Of a DNA stretch of 64,000 nucleotides, positions 52,726-62,671 are shown one piece after another; position 1 is the first letter of the stretch; the number at the start of each line of letters is the position of its first letter. Both the position numbers and the translations under genes were made by a program. Where the stretch lies: positions 124,001 to 188,000 of the forward strand of contig NZ_FZPA01000005.1 in the NCBI RefSeq assembly GCF_900188185.1, written 5' to 3'. Under the pieces are notes generated by a model. That model had not been told where the DNA came from. It made no database searches and saw only the letters and a list, made by a program, of their open reading frames with translations. The DNA comes from Sphingopyxis indica. GTDB taxonomy: Bacteria; Pseudomonadota; Alphaproteobacteria; Sphingomonadales; Sphingomonadaceae.

Positions 52726-53295
52726 ATGCGTATGTGGCGGCGGATTTTCGCGGGCGGAGCGCTGCTGGGTGTCGCGCTTGCGGGCTGCAGCTTTCAGGCG
52801 GCGCTCGACCGGATGGTGCCGCGCGAACGTCAGGACGAGATCATCGCCCTGGCGCGCGACTTCTGCACCGACCCGGCAGCGGTCCTGCCCGCCCTCCATT
52901 CCGAACTTGTCGGCAGCGTCCGCAGCGCCGCGGCGAAATTGCCCGGCGAATGTCCCGGCCGCGGCGCGACATGGCGGATCGCCTCCTATGAATGGGGCGC
53001 CGACCTCGCCGATGGCGCCTCGCGGCGGCGCGAGGACGCCGTGGTCGTCGGCACCGGCACGGGCAAATGGACGACGGTTTCGCTCCGCTTCCATGCCGAG
53101 AACGGCAAGCCGATGCAGATCGTCGCATGGAACGTGCTCGGCAGCACGACCAAGCCCGAGGCGCTGAGCTTCGCCGAAAGCTATGACGATATGGCGCGGC
53201 TGATGGCGATCGCGGTGCCGGTGACGCTGCTGTTGCTGGCGGCGCTCGCGGGCTGGCTGGTCTGGCGGTGGCGCCAGCGGCGCCGCGCGGCTTGA
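52726..53295 (+). CDS. Lipoprotein-like protein with C-terminal membrane helix, unknown function
   Basis: A 189-residue protein. The N-terminus has a lipobox-like signal (GVALAGCSF, Cys22). The middle is soluble (RQDEIIALARDFCTDPAAVL; two further Cys could pair). The C-terminus has a transmembrane helix (AIAVPVTLLLLAALAGWLVW, about 163-182) and a basic tail RWRQRRRAA. Lipid anchor plus C-terminal helix is unusual; one of the two may not be used. GGGGAGG precedes the ATG. No family recognised. Confidence 0.8.
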   Translation: MRMWRRIFAGGALLGVALAGCSFQAALDRMVPRERQDEIIALARDFCTDPAAVLPALHSELVGSVRSAAAKLPGECPGRGATWRIASYEWGADLADGASRRREDAVVVGTGTGKWTTVSLRFHAENGKPMQIVAWNVLGSTTKPEALSFAESYDDMARLMAIAVPVTLLLLAALAGWLVWRWRQRRRAA

Positions 53296-53302
53296 GCCGC
53301 CG

Positions 53303-53518
53303 TCAATGCACCGTATCGAGCGGCGCATCGACCGACAAATAGGTGATCAGCCGTTCGATCTGCCGCCAGCGCGCGAAATGGATATGGTTGCCGAGCACCC
53401 GAAACTGCTCGGCGCGCGCCGCCGCCGCAAAGCCCGCTTCCTCGCCATGTTCGCGGATCAACGCTTCGGCGTCGTCGACCGCGGCGCGATCGGACAGATA
53501 GGGGGCGGGAAGCTGCAT
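53303..53518 (-). CDS. Small conserved hypothetical protein
   Basis: 71 residues, soluble, beginning MQLPAPYLSDRAAVDDAEAL and containing NHIHFARWRQIERLITYLS. The pattern AxxRAxxxRxxxNHIHFARWRQIERLI recurs in short sphingomonad proteins of unknown function. It converges on the lipoprotein gene with 7 bp between stops. Start ATG 53518. Confidence 0.75.
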   Translation of the reverse strand: MQLPAPYLSDRAAVDDAEALIREHGEEAGFAAAARAEQFRVLGNHIHFARWRQIERLITYLSVDAPLDTVH

Positions 53519-53692
53519 CGGATCTCCGGCGGGCTGCGGGACGCCTTCCCTATCGCGCCAGCCTCACCGCGCCGTTCCCGAGCGTGATGAACATCGGGGT
53601 AAGGTTAATCGAACCGCACCCCCGCTTAACCATGGCGCCGCGCCGCGTTTCGCCCCTTTGCCGCCACGGCTCGCCGGTGTAAGCAGAGCGTC

Positions 53693-55033
53693 ATGCGCAA
53701 GATCCTGAAATATGTCGCCATCGCCCTGCTGCTGATCCTCGTGATCGGCGGCATCGTCTTCTACGCGATGTCGCGCCCCGACGTTGCGCGCTTCTCGACC
53801 GCCGAGACGAGCGGCCGCGTCCCGGTGATGGCCTCGCAGCATCCGCAAACCCTGCCGACGATGAATGTCCCCGAGGCGACGAGCTGGCCCGCCGATGCGG
53901 CCCCGGCCCCGGCGCAGGGGCTGTCCGTTGCGCGCTTCGCCGAGGGACTCGACCATCCGCGCTCGATGCTCGTGCTCCCGAACGGCGACGTTCTCGTGGC
54001 AGAGGCCGAAAGCCCGCCGCGCCAGGACAGCGGCATCGAAGGCGCGGTGATGAAGCGGATGATGAGCAAGGCCGGCGCGGGCGGTGCCTCGGCGAACCGC
54101 ATCACCCTGCTCCGCGACGCCGACGGCGACGGCAGGGCCGAGGTGAAGAGCGCCTATATCACGGGGCTCAACTCGCCCTATGGCATGGCGCTCGTCGGCG
54201 ACACGCTCTACGTCGCGAACACCGACGCGCTGCTCGCCTTCCCCTATGTCGAGGGCGCGACGAAGATGGCGGGCAAGCCGAAGAAGATCGCCGACCTGCC
54301 CGCGGCGGGCACCAACCGCCACTGGACCAAGAGCCTCGCCGCCGCGCCCAACGGCTGGCTCTATGTCGGCGTCGGTGCCGACAGCAATATCGGCGAAAAG
54401 GGCATGGCGAACGAAGCGCGCCGCGCCCGCGTGCTCGAGGTGCGGCCCGAGAATGGCTATGTGCGCACCTGGGCCGCCGGGCTGCGCAACCCCGTCGGCC
54501 TCGCCTTCTATCCGGGCAGCGACGAGCTATGGGGCGTGGTCAACGAGCGCGACATGCTCGGCAGCGACCTCGTCCCCGATTATCTGACCGACATCGACGA
54601 AGGCGATACCTTCGGCTGGCCCTGGTATTATTGGGGCGGCTTCGTCGATCCGCGCGTCGACCCGCCCGAAGAGGATAATCGCCAATATGTGAAGCGGCCC
54701 GCCTATGCGCTCGGCGCGCACACCGCGCCGCTCGGCATGACCTTCACCCAGGGGCTCGATCTCGGCGACCGCTGGGCGAACGGCGCGCTGATCGCGCGGC
54801 ACGGATCGTGGAACCGCGAGCCGGTGTCGGGCTATGACGTGGTGTTCGTGAAGTTCGGCGCCAACGGCAAGCCGGTCGACGCGCTCCCCATCCCCTTCCT
54901 CACCGGCTTCCTCGCGAAAGACGCCGAAACGACGCGCGGCCGGCCCGCCGACGTCAAGGTCGCGAGGGACGGAACCGCGCTCGTCGCCGACGACACCGGC
55001 GGCGTGATCTGGCGGGTGGCGAAGGCGGGATAA
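53693..55033 (+). CDS. PQQ-type sorbosone/glucose dehydrogenase-like beta-propeller protein
   Basis: A 446-residue exported protein with an N-terminal anchor (YVAIALLLILVIGGIVFYAM, about residues 5-24). The six-bladed propeller motifs of the L-sorbosone dehydrogenase/soluble GDH family are present: LDHPRSMLVLPNGDVLVAEA, GLNSPYGMALVGDTLYVANT, TNRHWTKSLAAAPNGWLYVG, WAAGLRNPVGLAFYPG and GDTFGWPWYYWG. PQQ and the substrate are inferred from the family. It stands alone, followed by an inverted repeat. Confidence 0.92.
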   Translation: MRKILKYVAIALLLILVIGGIVFYAMSRPDVARFSTAETSGRVPVMASQHPQTLPTMNVPEATSWPADAAPAPAQGLSVARFAEGLDHPRSMLVLPNGDVLVAEAESPPRQDSGIEGAVMKRMMSKAGAGGASANRITLLRDADGDGRAEVKSAYITGLNSPYGMALVGDTLYVANTDALLAFPYVEGATKMAGKPKKIADLPAAGTNRHWTKSLAAAPNGWLYVGVGADSNIGEKGMANEARRARVLEVRPENGYVRTWAAGLRNPVGLAFYPGSDELWGVVNERDMLGSDLVPDYLTDIDEGDTFGWPWYYWGGFVDPRVDPPEEDNRQYVKRPAYALGAHTAPLGMTFTQGLDLGDRWANGALIARHGSWNREPVSGYDVVFVKFGANGKPVDALPIPFLTGFLAKDAETTRGRPADVKVARDGTALVADDTGGVIWRVAKAG

Positions 55034-55049
55034 CGCCAAGCCCCCTCGT

Positions 55050-55125
55050 CGTCATTGCGGGCGCAGCGAAGCAATCCAGAGCGGTTTACGCTACTCTGGA
55101 TTGCTTCGCTGCGCTCGCAATGACG
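55050..55125. repeat. Intergenic inverted repeat, 32-bp arms (same family as 38529-38605)
   Basis: Arms 55050-55081 and 55094-55125 pair with one mismatch. The arm sequence and the CGGTTTACGC loop are shared with the copy 16.5 kb away. Confidence 0.95.
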
Positions 55126-55155
55126 AATGCCTGCCGGCGGATAGCTACGCGGGCG

Positions 55156-56271
55156 CTACACCCGCATCGGCATCAGCACGTAAAGCGCCGGGCTCTTCTC
55201 GGTCTCGCGGATCAGGGTCGGCGCGTTCGCGTCGGCGAGGTGCAGCTCGACATTGTCGCCGTCGACCTGCGCCAAAATGTCCGAAAGATAGCGCGCGTTG
55301 AAGCCGATCTCGAGCGGCTCGCTGTCGTATCCCGCGGGCAGTTCCTCGGCCGCGGTGCCGTTCTCGGGGCTGGTGACGCTCAAGGTGATGCGGTCCTTGT
55401 CGAGCCCGACCTTCACCGCGCGCGTCTTTTCGCTGGCGATCGTCGAGACGCGGTCGACGCCCTGGAACAGGCTCTTCGGATCGACCTTCAACAGCTTGTC
55501 GTTCGCGGTCGGGATGACGCGGCTGTAATCGGGGAAGGTGCCGTCGATCAGCTTCGAGGTCAGCACGGCATGGCCGAGCTGAAAGCGGATTTTCGACGCC
55601 GACAGGCTGATCTCGACATTGCCCTCGGCCTCGTCGAGCAGCTTGCGAATCTCGCCGACGCATTTGCGCGGCACGATCACGTCGGGCATCCCCGTCGCGC
55701 CCTCGGGGCGCGTCACCGTGTAGCGCGCGAGGCGGTGGCCGTCGGTCGCCGCGGCCTTGAGCACCGGCCCCGACGCATCCTCGGCGACGTGGAAGAAGAT
55801 GCCGTTCAGATAATAGCGCGTTTCCTCGGTCGAGATGGCGAAGCGCGTCTTGTCGATGATCTGGATCAGCTCGGCGACGGGCAGCTCGAAGCTCGTCGGC
55901 AGTTCGCCCTCGGCGATCACCGGGAAATCGTCGCGCGGCAGGGTCGGCAGGTTGAAGTTCGAACGGCCGGCCTTGACCTGCATCTTGCCCTCGGCGGCCG
56001 ACAGGCTGACTTCCGACCCTTCGGGCAGCTTGCGCGCGATCTCGAACAAGGTGTGCGCCGAAACGGTGGTGGTGCCCGGCGTCTCGACCTTTGCCGCGAC
56101 GGTTTCGACGACCTGCAGGTCGAGGTCGGTCGCCATCAGCTTCAATTGGCCCGAGGCATCGGCCTCGATCAGCACGTTCGACAGGATCGGAATGGTGTTA
56201 CGCCGCTCGACCACCGACTGGACGTGGCCAAGGCTTTTCAGGAGCACTGCGCGTTCGATCGTCGCTTTCAT
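55156..56271 (-). CDS. dnaN: DNA polymerase III beta subunit (sliding clamp)
   Basis: A 371-residue clamp protein. MKATIERAVLLKSLGHVQSV at the start, RRNTIPILSNVLIEA, EETRYYLNGIFFHV, DGHRLARYTV and a C-terminal PMRV (the clamp ends PM-R-V/L) are diagnostic. It rings DNA as a dimer of three-domain subunits. dnaA and recF are not adjacent, so the dnaA-dnaN origin cluster is split in this genome. Confidence 0.97.
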   Translation of the reverse strand: MKATIERAVLLKSLGHVQSVVERRNTIPILSNVLIEADASGQLKLMATDLDLQVVETVAAKVETPGTTTVSAHTLFEIARKLPEGSEVSLSAAEGKMQVKAGRSNFNLPTLPRDDFPVIAEGELPTSFELPVAELIQIIDKTRFAISTEETRYYLNGIFFHVAEDASGPVLKAAATDGHRLARYTVTRPEGATGMPDVIVPRKCVGEIRKLLDEAEGNVEISLSASKIRFQLGHAVLTSKLIDGTFPDYSRVIPTANDKLLKVDPKSLFQGVDRVSTIASEKTRAVKVGLDKDRITLSVTSPENGTAAEELPAGYDSEPLEIGFNARYLSDILAQVDGDNVELHLADANAPTLIRETEKSPALYVLMPMRV

Positions 56272-56455
56272 TCTGATTCTTTATCCCTGTCTTGCGGGCC
56301 CGTCCGGTGGAGAGAAGTCCCTGAAAGGCAGGGCGCCGCGGACGATTCGGCGTCCGACTCCCTACCCCCGAAAATGTCCACCTTCCTTAACGAACGCACC
56401 GCACGGTGCAAGCCATGCTTGCAATGCACCGCCAATCGCGCGAACGCAGGCGGCG

Positions 56456-56953
56456 ATGCGGCGCGCGCTTTTCCCGGTTTCGATCCTGCTGGCCCTTCCG
56501 GCCGCCGCCATCGCCGCGGCGCCCACCGCGCTCGGCGTGTTCGAAGGCTGGGGCGCTTTCCGCGACCCCGCGACCCCGCGCTGCTATGCGATCGCCGCGC
56601 CCTCGGCGACGATCGGCCGGCCCGAAGCAAAGGGCTATGCGAGCATCGGCTATTGGCCGAAGTCGGGGATTCGCGGTCAATTTTACGTCCGCCTGTCGCG
56701 CCCGCGCCGCGACGGCGCCGAGCTGCGGCTGACGATCGGGTCGCGGCGCTTCATCCTGACCGGAAACGGCGTCCACGGCTGGGCGAGCGACGCGCGCATG
56801 GACGCGGGCATCATCGCCGCGATGCGCGCGGCGCCGAGCATGAGCGTCGAAAGCACCTCGACAACCGGCCGCGCGATCGCCGACACCTACAAGCTGCGCG
56901 GCGCCGCGACCGCCATCGACGCCGCGGCCCTCGGCTGCGCACGCATCCGCTGA
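56456..56953 (+). CDS. Exported hypothetical protein
   Basis: A 165-residue protein with a signal peptide (MRRALFPVSILLALPAAAIA). The mature part contains GWGAFRDPATPRCYAIAAPS and a second Cys in ALGCARIR; the two may pair. The pattern (W-x-x-F-R, CYAIA, YVRLSRP, MRAA) matches short sphingomonad exported proteins related to invasion-associated locus B-like (IalB) folds, an uncertain assignment. It diverges from dnaN. ATG 56456. Confidence 0.82.
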   Translation: MRRALFPVSILLALPAAAIAAAPTALGVFEGWGAFRDPATPRCYAIAAPSATIGRPEAKGYASIGYWPKSGIRGQFYVRLSRPRRDGAELRLTIGSRRFILTGNGVHGWASDARMDAGIIAAMRAAPSMSVESTSTTGRAIADTYKLRGAATAIDAAALGCARIR

Positions 56954-56984
56954 GGCGGGTAACAACCGATTGCGGCCAAAGGAT

Positions 56985-57003
56985 CCTCCCCGGCACGGGG
57001 AGG
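56985..57003. repeat. Single hairpin copy of the CCTCCCCGG family
   Basis: Self-complementary CCTCCCCGGCACGGGGAGG, one base different from 51947-51965. No partner arm was found here. Confidence 0.75.
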
Positions 57004-57112
57004 ACCGTCCGCCCCCCACCCCTAAACCGCGATCGGGTTCGAGGGCGGCAACGGCATTTCCAGTCGCACGCAAATCGGGTAGCGATGGGGCGATGAAGCA
57101 GTTGCCGCCGCG

Positions 57113-58159
57113 ATGAGCGATCGCAGACAGACCAGGGTGAAAAGCCAGCGCCGGTTCCAGCCGCTTCGCCGTGCGAGCCGCTGGCCGGTCTGGGCCGACG
57201 TCGCGGCGCGGCTCGGGCTCGCCTTCCTGCTCATCTTCTTCGTGATCATGGTCCACTGGATCGACCGCGAAGGGCTGGTCGACCATCACGACGGTCACGT
57301 CAGCTTCCTCGACGTCGTCTATTTCACGATGATTTCGGTCACGACGACCGGTTTCGGCGACATCGCGCCGATCTCCGACCGCTCGCGGCTGATCGAATCG
57401 GTGATCGTGACGCCGATCCGCATCGCGGTGCTCTTCATCTTCGTCGGCACCGCCTATAGCTTCGTCATCAAACGCACATGGGAAAAATGGCGCATGGCCC
57501 GCATCCAGGCAAAGCTCACCAACCATATCGTCGTCCTCGGCTTTGGCATCAGCGGCTCCGAAGCGGTGAAGGAGCTGATCGCGCGCGGCACCGATCCCGC
57601 GGACATCGTCGTCATCGACCCGTCGAACTCGCGGATCGCGGCGGCGGAGGAGATGGGCTGCAACGTGCTGCAGGGCGATGCGTCGAGCGACGAGACGCTG
57701 CTCGACGTCCGCATCGCGGCGGCGCAGACCGTCCTCGTTTCGGCGGGGCGCGACGACACCTCGATCCTGATCGTCCTCACCGTCCGCCACCTCGCGCCGC
57801 AGGTGCCGATCAGCGTCGTCATCCGCGCGCAGGACAATGAGCTGCTCGCGCGGCAGGCGGGCGCAAACAATGTCATCAACCCGGTCAATTTCACCGGCCT
57901 GCTGCTCGCGGGATCGGCGCAAGGGGCGCATGTCGCCGACTATATGGCCGACCTCGCCTCGGTGACGGGCAAGGTGCAGCTCAATGAACGGCCGGTGCAT
58001 CCCGAAGAGGTCGGCAAGAGCCTCGACGCGCTCGCGAGCGGCGGCCGCGGCCTGCGCATCTATCGCGGCGGCCGGCCTTATGGCTTCTGGGAAGCGGAGG
58101 CACAGAATCTCAAGCTCGGCGACCTCGTCGTCGAGGTGATACCGTGCGAGGCGGGATAA
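57113..58159 (+). CDS. Potassium channel with RCK (TrkA-N) domain
   Basis: A 348-residue channel. Two transmembrane helices (LGLAFLLIFFVIMVHWI about 41-57; RIAVLFIFVGTAYSFV about 103-118) flank a pore loop with selectivity filter TTTGFGD. A cytoplasmic Rossmann RCK domain follows (VVLGFGISGSEAVKELIARG, IDPSNSRIAAAEEMGCNVLQ), which binds nucleotide or ions and gates the pore, and then a TrkA-C-like end. Layout is the MthK type. A soluble-only start is unlikely. It converges on a DUF423 gene with 4 bp between stops. Confidence 0.94.
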   Translation: MSDRRQTRVKSQRRFQPLRRASRWPVWADVAARLGLAFLLIFFVIMVHWIDREGLVDHHDGHVSFLDVVYFTMISVTTTGFGDIAPISDRSRLIESVIVTPIRIAVLFIFVGTAYSFVIKRTWEKWRMARIQAKLTNHIVVLGFGISGSEAVKELIARGTDPADIVVIDPSNSRIAAAEEMGCNVLQGDASSDETLLDVRIAAAQTVLVSAGRDDTSILIVLTVRHLAPQVPISVVIRAQDNELLARQAGANNVINPVNFTGLLLAGSAQGAHVADYMADLASVTGKVQLNERPVHPEEVGKSLDALASGGRGLRIYRGGRPYGFWEAEAQNLKLGDLVVEVIPCEAG

Positions 58160-58163
58160 TCCC

Positions 58164-58490
58164 TCACCCCCGCCAATAGAGCCACGCCGCCCACAGCCAG
58201 CCGATGATCAGCAGGGCGCCGCCGAGCGGCGTCACCGCGCCGAGCCAGCGCGGCGCGCCGAGCGCCATCGCATAGAGGGTGGCCGCAAAGATCGCCGCGC
58301 CGACGAGCAGCAGGATCGCAGGGCCCCGCGCAAAGTCCATGATCGCGAGCGCGGCGACCGCATGCACCAGCTGATAGATTCCGCCCGTCCGCAGCCAGTC
58401 GGCTTCCTGCACCCCCGCGGCGCCATGCGCCCCGAACGCGCCCGCCGCGACGGCAAGTGCCGCCGAGATTGCCGCCCACACTCCGATCAT
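58164..58490 (-). CDS. DUF423 (YgdD family) membrane protein
   Basis: A 108-residue membrane protein with four helices. AAGAFGAHGA (about residues 16-25), GIYQLVHAVAAL and TPLGGALLIIGWLWAAWLYW fit DUF423. ATG 58490 (MIGVWAAISAAL) is chosen; 58547 adds a charged leader with no ribosome site. Function unknown. Confidence 0.93.
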   Translation of the reverse strand: MIGVWAAISAALAVAAGAFGAHGAAGVQEADWLRTGGIYQLVHAVAALAIMDFARGPAILLLVGAAIFAATLYAMALGAPRWLGAVTPLGGALLIIGWLWAAWLYWRG

Positions 58491-58580
58491 TGCGTTTCCT
58501 TTCGTCCTGCGCAGCTTTTCCATGCCCAAACGCGCCGCGCGTGACAAAGCCGCAAAAATCGCCTATGGGCGCGCCCGATC

Positions 58581-59951
58581 ATGATAACCAGGACCCTCCC
58601 CGCCCAGCCGAAAGTCGGCATGGTTTCGCTCGGCTGTCCGAAAGCGCTCGTCGACAGCGAACGGATTCTAACCAGGCTCCGCGCCGACGGCTATGGTTTG
58701 TCGCCCGACTATGCGGGCGCCGACGTCGTGCTCGTCAACACCTGCGGCTTCCTCGATTCGGCGAAGGAGGAAAGCCTCGAGGCGATCGGCGAGGCGATGG
58801 CCGAGAATGGCCGCGTCATCGTCACCGGCTGCATGGGCAATGAGGCCGAGGCGATCCGCGCGCGCTTCCCCAAGGTGCTCGCGGTCACCGGCGCGCATCA
58901 ATATGAGCAGGTCGTCGATGCCGTCCACGACGCCGCACCGCCGACGCAGGGGCCGTTCGTCGATCTCGTCCCCGAGGGCGGGCTGAAGCTGACGCCGCGC
59001 CACTACAGCTATCTGAAGATCTCCGAGGGCTGCAACCATAGCTGCTCCTTCTGCATCATCCCCGACCTGCGCGGCAAGCTCGTCAGCCGCCGCATCGACG
59101 CGGTGCTGCGCGAAGCCGAAAAACTCGTCGCGGCGGGGACGAAGGAGTTGCTGGTCATCAGCCAGGATACCTCGGCCTATGGCGTCGATATCCGCCACAA
59201 CCCGCGCCAGTGGCACGGTCGCGAGGTGCGCGCGCACATGACCGACCTCGCGCGCGAACTCGGCCAGCTCCGCACCGGCGAGGGCCACGCGCCGTGGGTG
59301 CGCCTCCACTATGTCTATCCCTATCCGCACGTCGATGCGGTGATCCCGTTGATGGCCGAGGGGCTGCTCACCCCCTATCTCGACATTCCCTTCCAGCACG
59401 CGAGCCCGAGCGTGCTCAAGCGCATGAAGCGCCCCGCGAACGAAGCGAAGGTGCTCGAGCGGCTCAAGGCATGGCGCGCCATCGCCCCCGACATCGCGAT
59501 CCGGTCGAGCTTCGTCGTCGGCTTCCCCGGCGAGACCGAGGCGGACTTTCAATATCTCCTCGACTGGCTCGACGAAGCGCAGCTCGACCGCGTCGGCGCC
59601 TTCCGCTTCGAACCCGTCGCGGGCGCGCAGGCGAATGCGCTCGACAATCCGGTGCCCGAAGAGGTCAAGGAAGAACGCTATCAGCGGATCATGGCCAAGA
59701 CCGCCGCGATCAGCGCCGCCAAGCTGGAAGCCAAAATCGGCCGCACCCTCCCCGTCATCATCGACGAGGTCGGCGAGGCCGACGAAGAGGGCAGCATCGG
59801 CGCGACCGGCCGCAGCCAGGCCGACGCGCCCGAAATCGACGGCCATGTCTATCTGCGCGACGTCGCCGCGAGCCTGAAGGCCGGCGATATCATCGATGTC
59901 GTCGTCGAGGACGCCGACGAGCATGATCTTTACGGGGTGGTCGCGGCCTGA
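58581..59951 (+). CDS. rimO: Ribosomal protein S12 methylthiotransferase
   Basis: A 456-residue radical SAM enzyme adding a methylthio group to S12 Asp88. UPF0004 domain ([43 protein letters not shown] with its three Cys), radical SAM site [14 protein letters not shown] (about residue 150), and a C-terminal TRAM domain. The order is standard for RimO. It has a 22-nt convergent overlap with the TPR gene on the other strand. Confidence 0.96.
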   Translation: MITRTLPAQPKVGMVSLGCPKALVDSERILTRLRADGYGLSPDYAGADVVLVNTCGFLDSAKEESLEAIGEAMAENGRVIVTGCMGNEAEAIRARFPKVLAVTGAHQYEQVVDAVHDAAPPTQGPFVDLVPEGGLKLTPRHYSYLKISEGCNHSCSFCIIPDLRGKLVSRRIDAVLREAEKLVAAGTKELLVISQDTSAYGVDIRHNPRQWHGREVRAHMTDLARELGQLRTGEGHAPWVRLHYVYPYPHVDAVIPLMAEGLLTPYLDIPFQHASPSVLKRMKRPANEAKVLERLKAWRAIAPDIAIRSSFVVGFPGETEADFQYLLDWLDEAQLDRVGAFRFEPVAGAQANALDNPVPEEVKEERYQRIMAKTAAISAAKLEAKIGRTLPVIIDEVGEADEEGSIGATGRSQADAPEIDGHVYLRDVAASLKAGDIIDVVVEDADEHDLYGVVAA

Positions 59952-61528
59952 CTTTGGTTCGGCACGGCATTCCCGCCGTGCGCCGCCAGTTCTTCGCGCC
60001 TTGTTCCAAAGGCGGGAGCATATTCGAGCGGAATATCGCGCGCGACCCTTTCGAAAACGGGAGCCACATCGGCGCGCGGTCGAACCCGCAGCGCGAGCGA
60101 GGGCGTCACCGACGACGTGCCGTACAGATCGAAACTCTGCTTTTGCAGCGCTCTTATCATGGGCATCGCGCGGTATCGGTCGTTCAGTTCATTGCGGACG
60201 ATCTCTGCGGCGCGATCCTCGGCGCCGCCACACAGCATGGCGGCCGCCGCCACGGGCGCCGAATCGGCCAGATGTTGCTCGACATCCATCATGACGGCCT
60301 TGGCCTCGCCCTCGCGCCCGAGCGCCGTCAACGCGCACAGCTTGGCGCGCCGCACAAGCATGCGAGCATAGCCGTTCCCACCCTCCTCGGCGATGCGTCC
60401 CGCCAATTCGGCCGCTTCCAATCCCCGCTCATATTGCCCGAGATCGACCAGCCGCTCGCCGCGATTGATCGCGAAATTGACCATCCACGCGCTTGTGGAG
60501 GGGTCGTCTGCCTGAGCGACGATGCGGTCGAAGATGTCGCCGGCCGCGTCGTGACGGCCCAGCGCATCGAGCGCATAGACTTTGGCGTTGAGCGCCCAGC
60601 CCATATCCTCCGACAAGCCGGTAAAATCAGAAGGTTGATGTTTGTCGAGAAGCGCAACGACCTCCTCGAAACGTCCGTTGCGCAGATAGGCCAGCGCCAG
60701 GCTCCTGATCGCGCCGGGCTTGTCGGGTTGACTCTGGTAATTCGCAACGGCTCGGCGGAGCTCGGCCTCGAGAAACACCTGCAGATGGAGGCCAGCCTTG
60801 GCCTCGAGCTGCGGCCAGTATTTTTCGAACCGTCGATCACCAAGCACGTCGATCACCGAATCGGCCAGCACGGTCTGATCCACCAGCTCGATGGCTCGGT
60901 CGGGGTGGCCCGCCTCGACCTCCGCGGTAAAATGATCCGACTTGATCGAGATCTGCATGTCCTCGGAAAAGCTGGCCAGATGGCCGGGCGTATCCAAGCC
61001 GCGCATCAGTGCGAGCAGTCCTTCGTAATCTTTGGCCTGGCGATGGGAGTGGAACAGGTTGCGCGCGGTTTGCGCCAGCGGCTCAGTCTGCCCTTCGGCT
61101 TCCGGAGAGTCGAGAAAGGCAATCAGGTCGGCGGAAGCGGCCGCGCGATCGCCCGCCAGCGCGGCGATGTTGATCGACGCAATCCTGTCCAGCTCGATCT
61201 TTCCCGAGCCGCGAACATATTTCAGCTTCTGATAGGCATCGGTCCAGCGCTCTTCCGAAACCGCACAACTCATCTCCGCAGCGGCGCGCATATATTTCAC
61301 ATTCGGATTGAAGCTGCCGCGCATCTCCATCTGCCAATAGAGCGGAACAAGGAAGCCGCAGAAGTCGGTTTCCTTGCGCTGGGCTGCGTCGGCGAAGGCG
61401 GACAACAGCTCGGCATCGGTCATGCGCGTGAAGTCGGGGCGCTCCGGCGCGGCGCCCGTCTGCGCCGCCATCGCCACGCCGAGCGAAAGCGACGCCCCCA
61501 GCAGCGCCATCAGCCGAACGACTGCGAT
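59930..61528 (-). CDS. Exported tetratricopeptide-like protein, unknown function
   Basis: About 532 residues with a signal peptide ([18 protein letters not shown], about residues 7-24). The mature part is all-helical with repeated A/L/G-rich 34-residue periodicity ([69 protein letters not shown]), the look of TPR repeats. No catalytic motif. The stop overlaps rimO by 22 nt. It lies 116 bp downstream of pitA, so it could be the last gene of that operon or stand alone. Confidence 0.82.
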   Translation of the reverse strand: MAVVRLMALLGASLSLGVAMAAQTGAAPERPDFTRMTDAELLSAFADAAQRKETDFCGFLVPLYWQMEMRGSFNPNVKYMRAAAEMSCAVSEERWTDAYQKLKYVRGSGKIELDRIASINIAALAGDRAAASADLIAFLDSPEAEGQTEPLAQTARNLFHSHRQAKDYEGLLALMRGLDTPGHLASFSEDMQISIKSDHFTAEVEAGHPDRAIELVDQTVLADSVIDVLGDRRFEKYWPQLEAKAGLHLQVFLEAELRRAVANYQSQPDKPGAIRSLALAYLRNGRFEEVVALLDKHQPSDFTGLSEDMGWALNAKVYALDALGRHDAAGDIFDRIVAQADDPSTSAWMVNFAINRGERLVDLGQYERGLEAAELAGRIAEEGGNGYARMLVRRAKLCALTALGREGEAKAVMMDVEQHLADSAPVAAAAMLCGGAEDRAAEIVRNELNDRYRAMPMIRALQKQSFDLYGTSSVTPSLALRVRPRADVAPVFERVARDIPLEYAPAFGTRREELAAHGGNAVPNQSQAATTP

Positions 61529-61643
61529 CATTCCGGATTTCCCCTGCCTCTTACCTGCGGCCTTGCCTAGCGCGGACGCGCAGCGCGGCAAAGACCGAAG
61601 AAAAATTGCCGCCAGAATGGCACCGATCGCCGCGGAAGCGGGC

Positions 61644-62657
61644 TTAGAACAGCCGCGTCAGCGAATAGAAGATCGCGGCGACCACCGCGCTCGCGGGGAT
61701 GGTGATGAACCAGGCGACGACGACGTTGCTCGCGACGCCCCAGCGCACCGCGCTCGCGCGGCGCGCGACGCCGGCGCCGATGATGCTGCCGGTGATCGTG
61801 TGCGTCGTCGACACCGGAATGCCGAGCAGGCTCGCGGCAAAGACCATGATCGAGCCGCCGGTCGAGGCGGCGAAGCCCTGATGGTGCGACAGCTTGGTGA
61901 TCCGCCCGCCCATCGTCTCGATGATCTTCCACCCGCCCGACAAGGTCCCCAGCGCGATCGCGATATAGCAGGCGAAGGCGACCCAGTGCGGGACGTGGAA
62001 ATCGCCGGTCATATAGCCGGTCGAATAGAGCAATACCGCGATCACCCCCATCGTCTTCTGCGCGTCGTTGAGCCCGTGGCTCAGCGAATAGGCTGCCGAG
62101 GAAAAGAGGTGCAGCGTGCGGAAGGTCCGCTCGGCGAATTTCGCGGTGGCACCGCGCAGCGCCCAGCTGCTCGCGAGCATCACGAGCATCGACAGCAGCA
62201 TCCCGAGCAGCGGCGAGAGGAAGATCGCGATGACGGTCTTGTTGAGCCCAGACCATTCGATGCCCTCGAACCCCGCATGCGCGACCCCGGCGCCGACGAT
62301 GCCGCCGACGAGCGCGTGGCTCGACGAGGAGGGAATGCCCTTGAGCCAGGTGACGACGTTCCAGAACATCGCCCCGACGAGCGCGCCGAACACCACCGCC
62401 GGCGTCACCAGATCCTTGTCGATCAGCCCCGCGCCGATCGTCTCGGCGACCTTGTGCAGCGCCGGAAAGACGAGGCTGAGGAAATAGGCCGCGAAATTGA
62501 AGAAGGCGGCGAACATCACCGCCTGCACCGGCCTGAGGAGCCGCGTCGCGACGACGGTCGCGATGCTGTTCGCGGCGTCGTGCAGGCCGTTCAGAAAATC
62601 GAACGCCAGCGCAAGGACGATCAGTCCGGCAAGGAAGGGAAAGGCGAGTTCATGCAT
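61644..62657 (-). CDS. pitA: Low-affinity inorganic phosphate transporter (Pit family)
   Basis: A 337-residue permease with the two Pit signatures: FDFLNGLHDAANSIATVVAT (about residues 19-38) near the N-terminus and SHGLNDAQKTMGVIAVLLY (about 190) in the second half. Ten or so membrane helices. It carries metal-phosphate or phosphate with protons. It follows the Nudix-DUF47 gene by 14 bp, giving the usual DUF47-pit pair, here probably under PhoB control through the upstream boxes. Confidence 0.95.
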   Translation of the reverse strand: MHELAFPFLAGLIVLALAFDFLNGLHDAANSIATVVATRLLRPVQAVMFAAFFNFAAYFLSLVFPALHKVAETIGAGLIDKDLVTPAVVFGALVGAMFWNVVTWLKGIPSSSSHALVGGIVGAGVAHAGFEGIEWSGLNKTVIAIFLSPLLGMLLSMLVMLASSWALRGATAKFAERTFRTLHLFSSAAYSLSHGLNDAQKTMGVIAVLLYSTGYMTGDFHVPHWVAFACYIAIALGTLSGGWKIIETMGGRITKLSHHQGFAASTGGSIMVFAASLLGIPVSTTHTITGSIIGAGVARRASAVRWGVASNVVVAWFITIPASAVVAAIFYSLTRLF

Positions 62658-62671
62658 GGCGGCGCCCCCGC

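Noticed and set aside
55156-56271. Replication origin near dnaN
   Set aside because: No dnaA, recF or cluster of DnaA boxes was seen around the gene.
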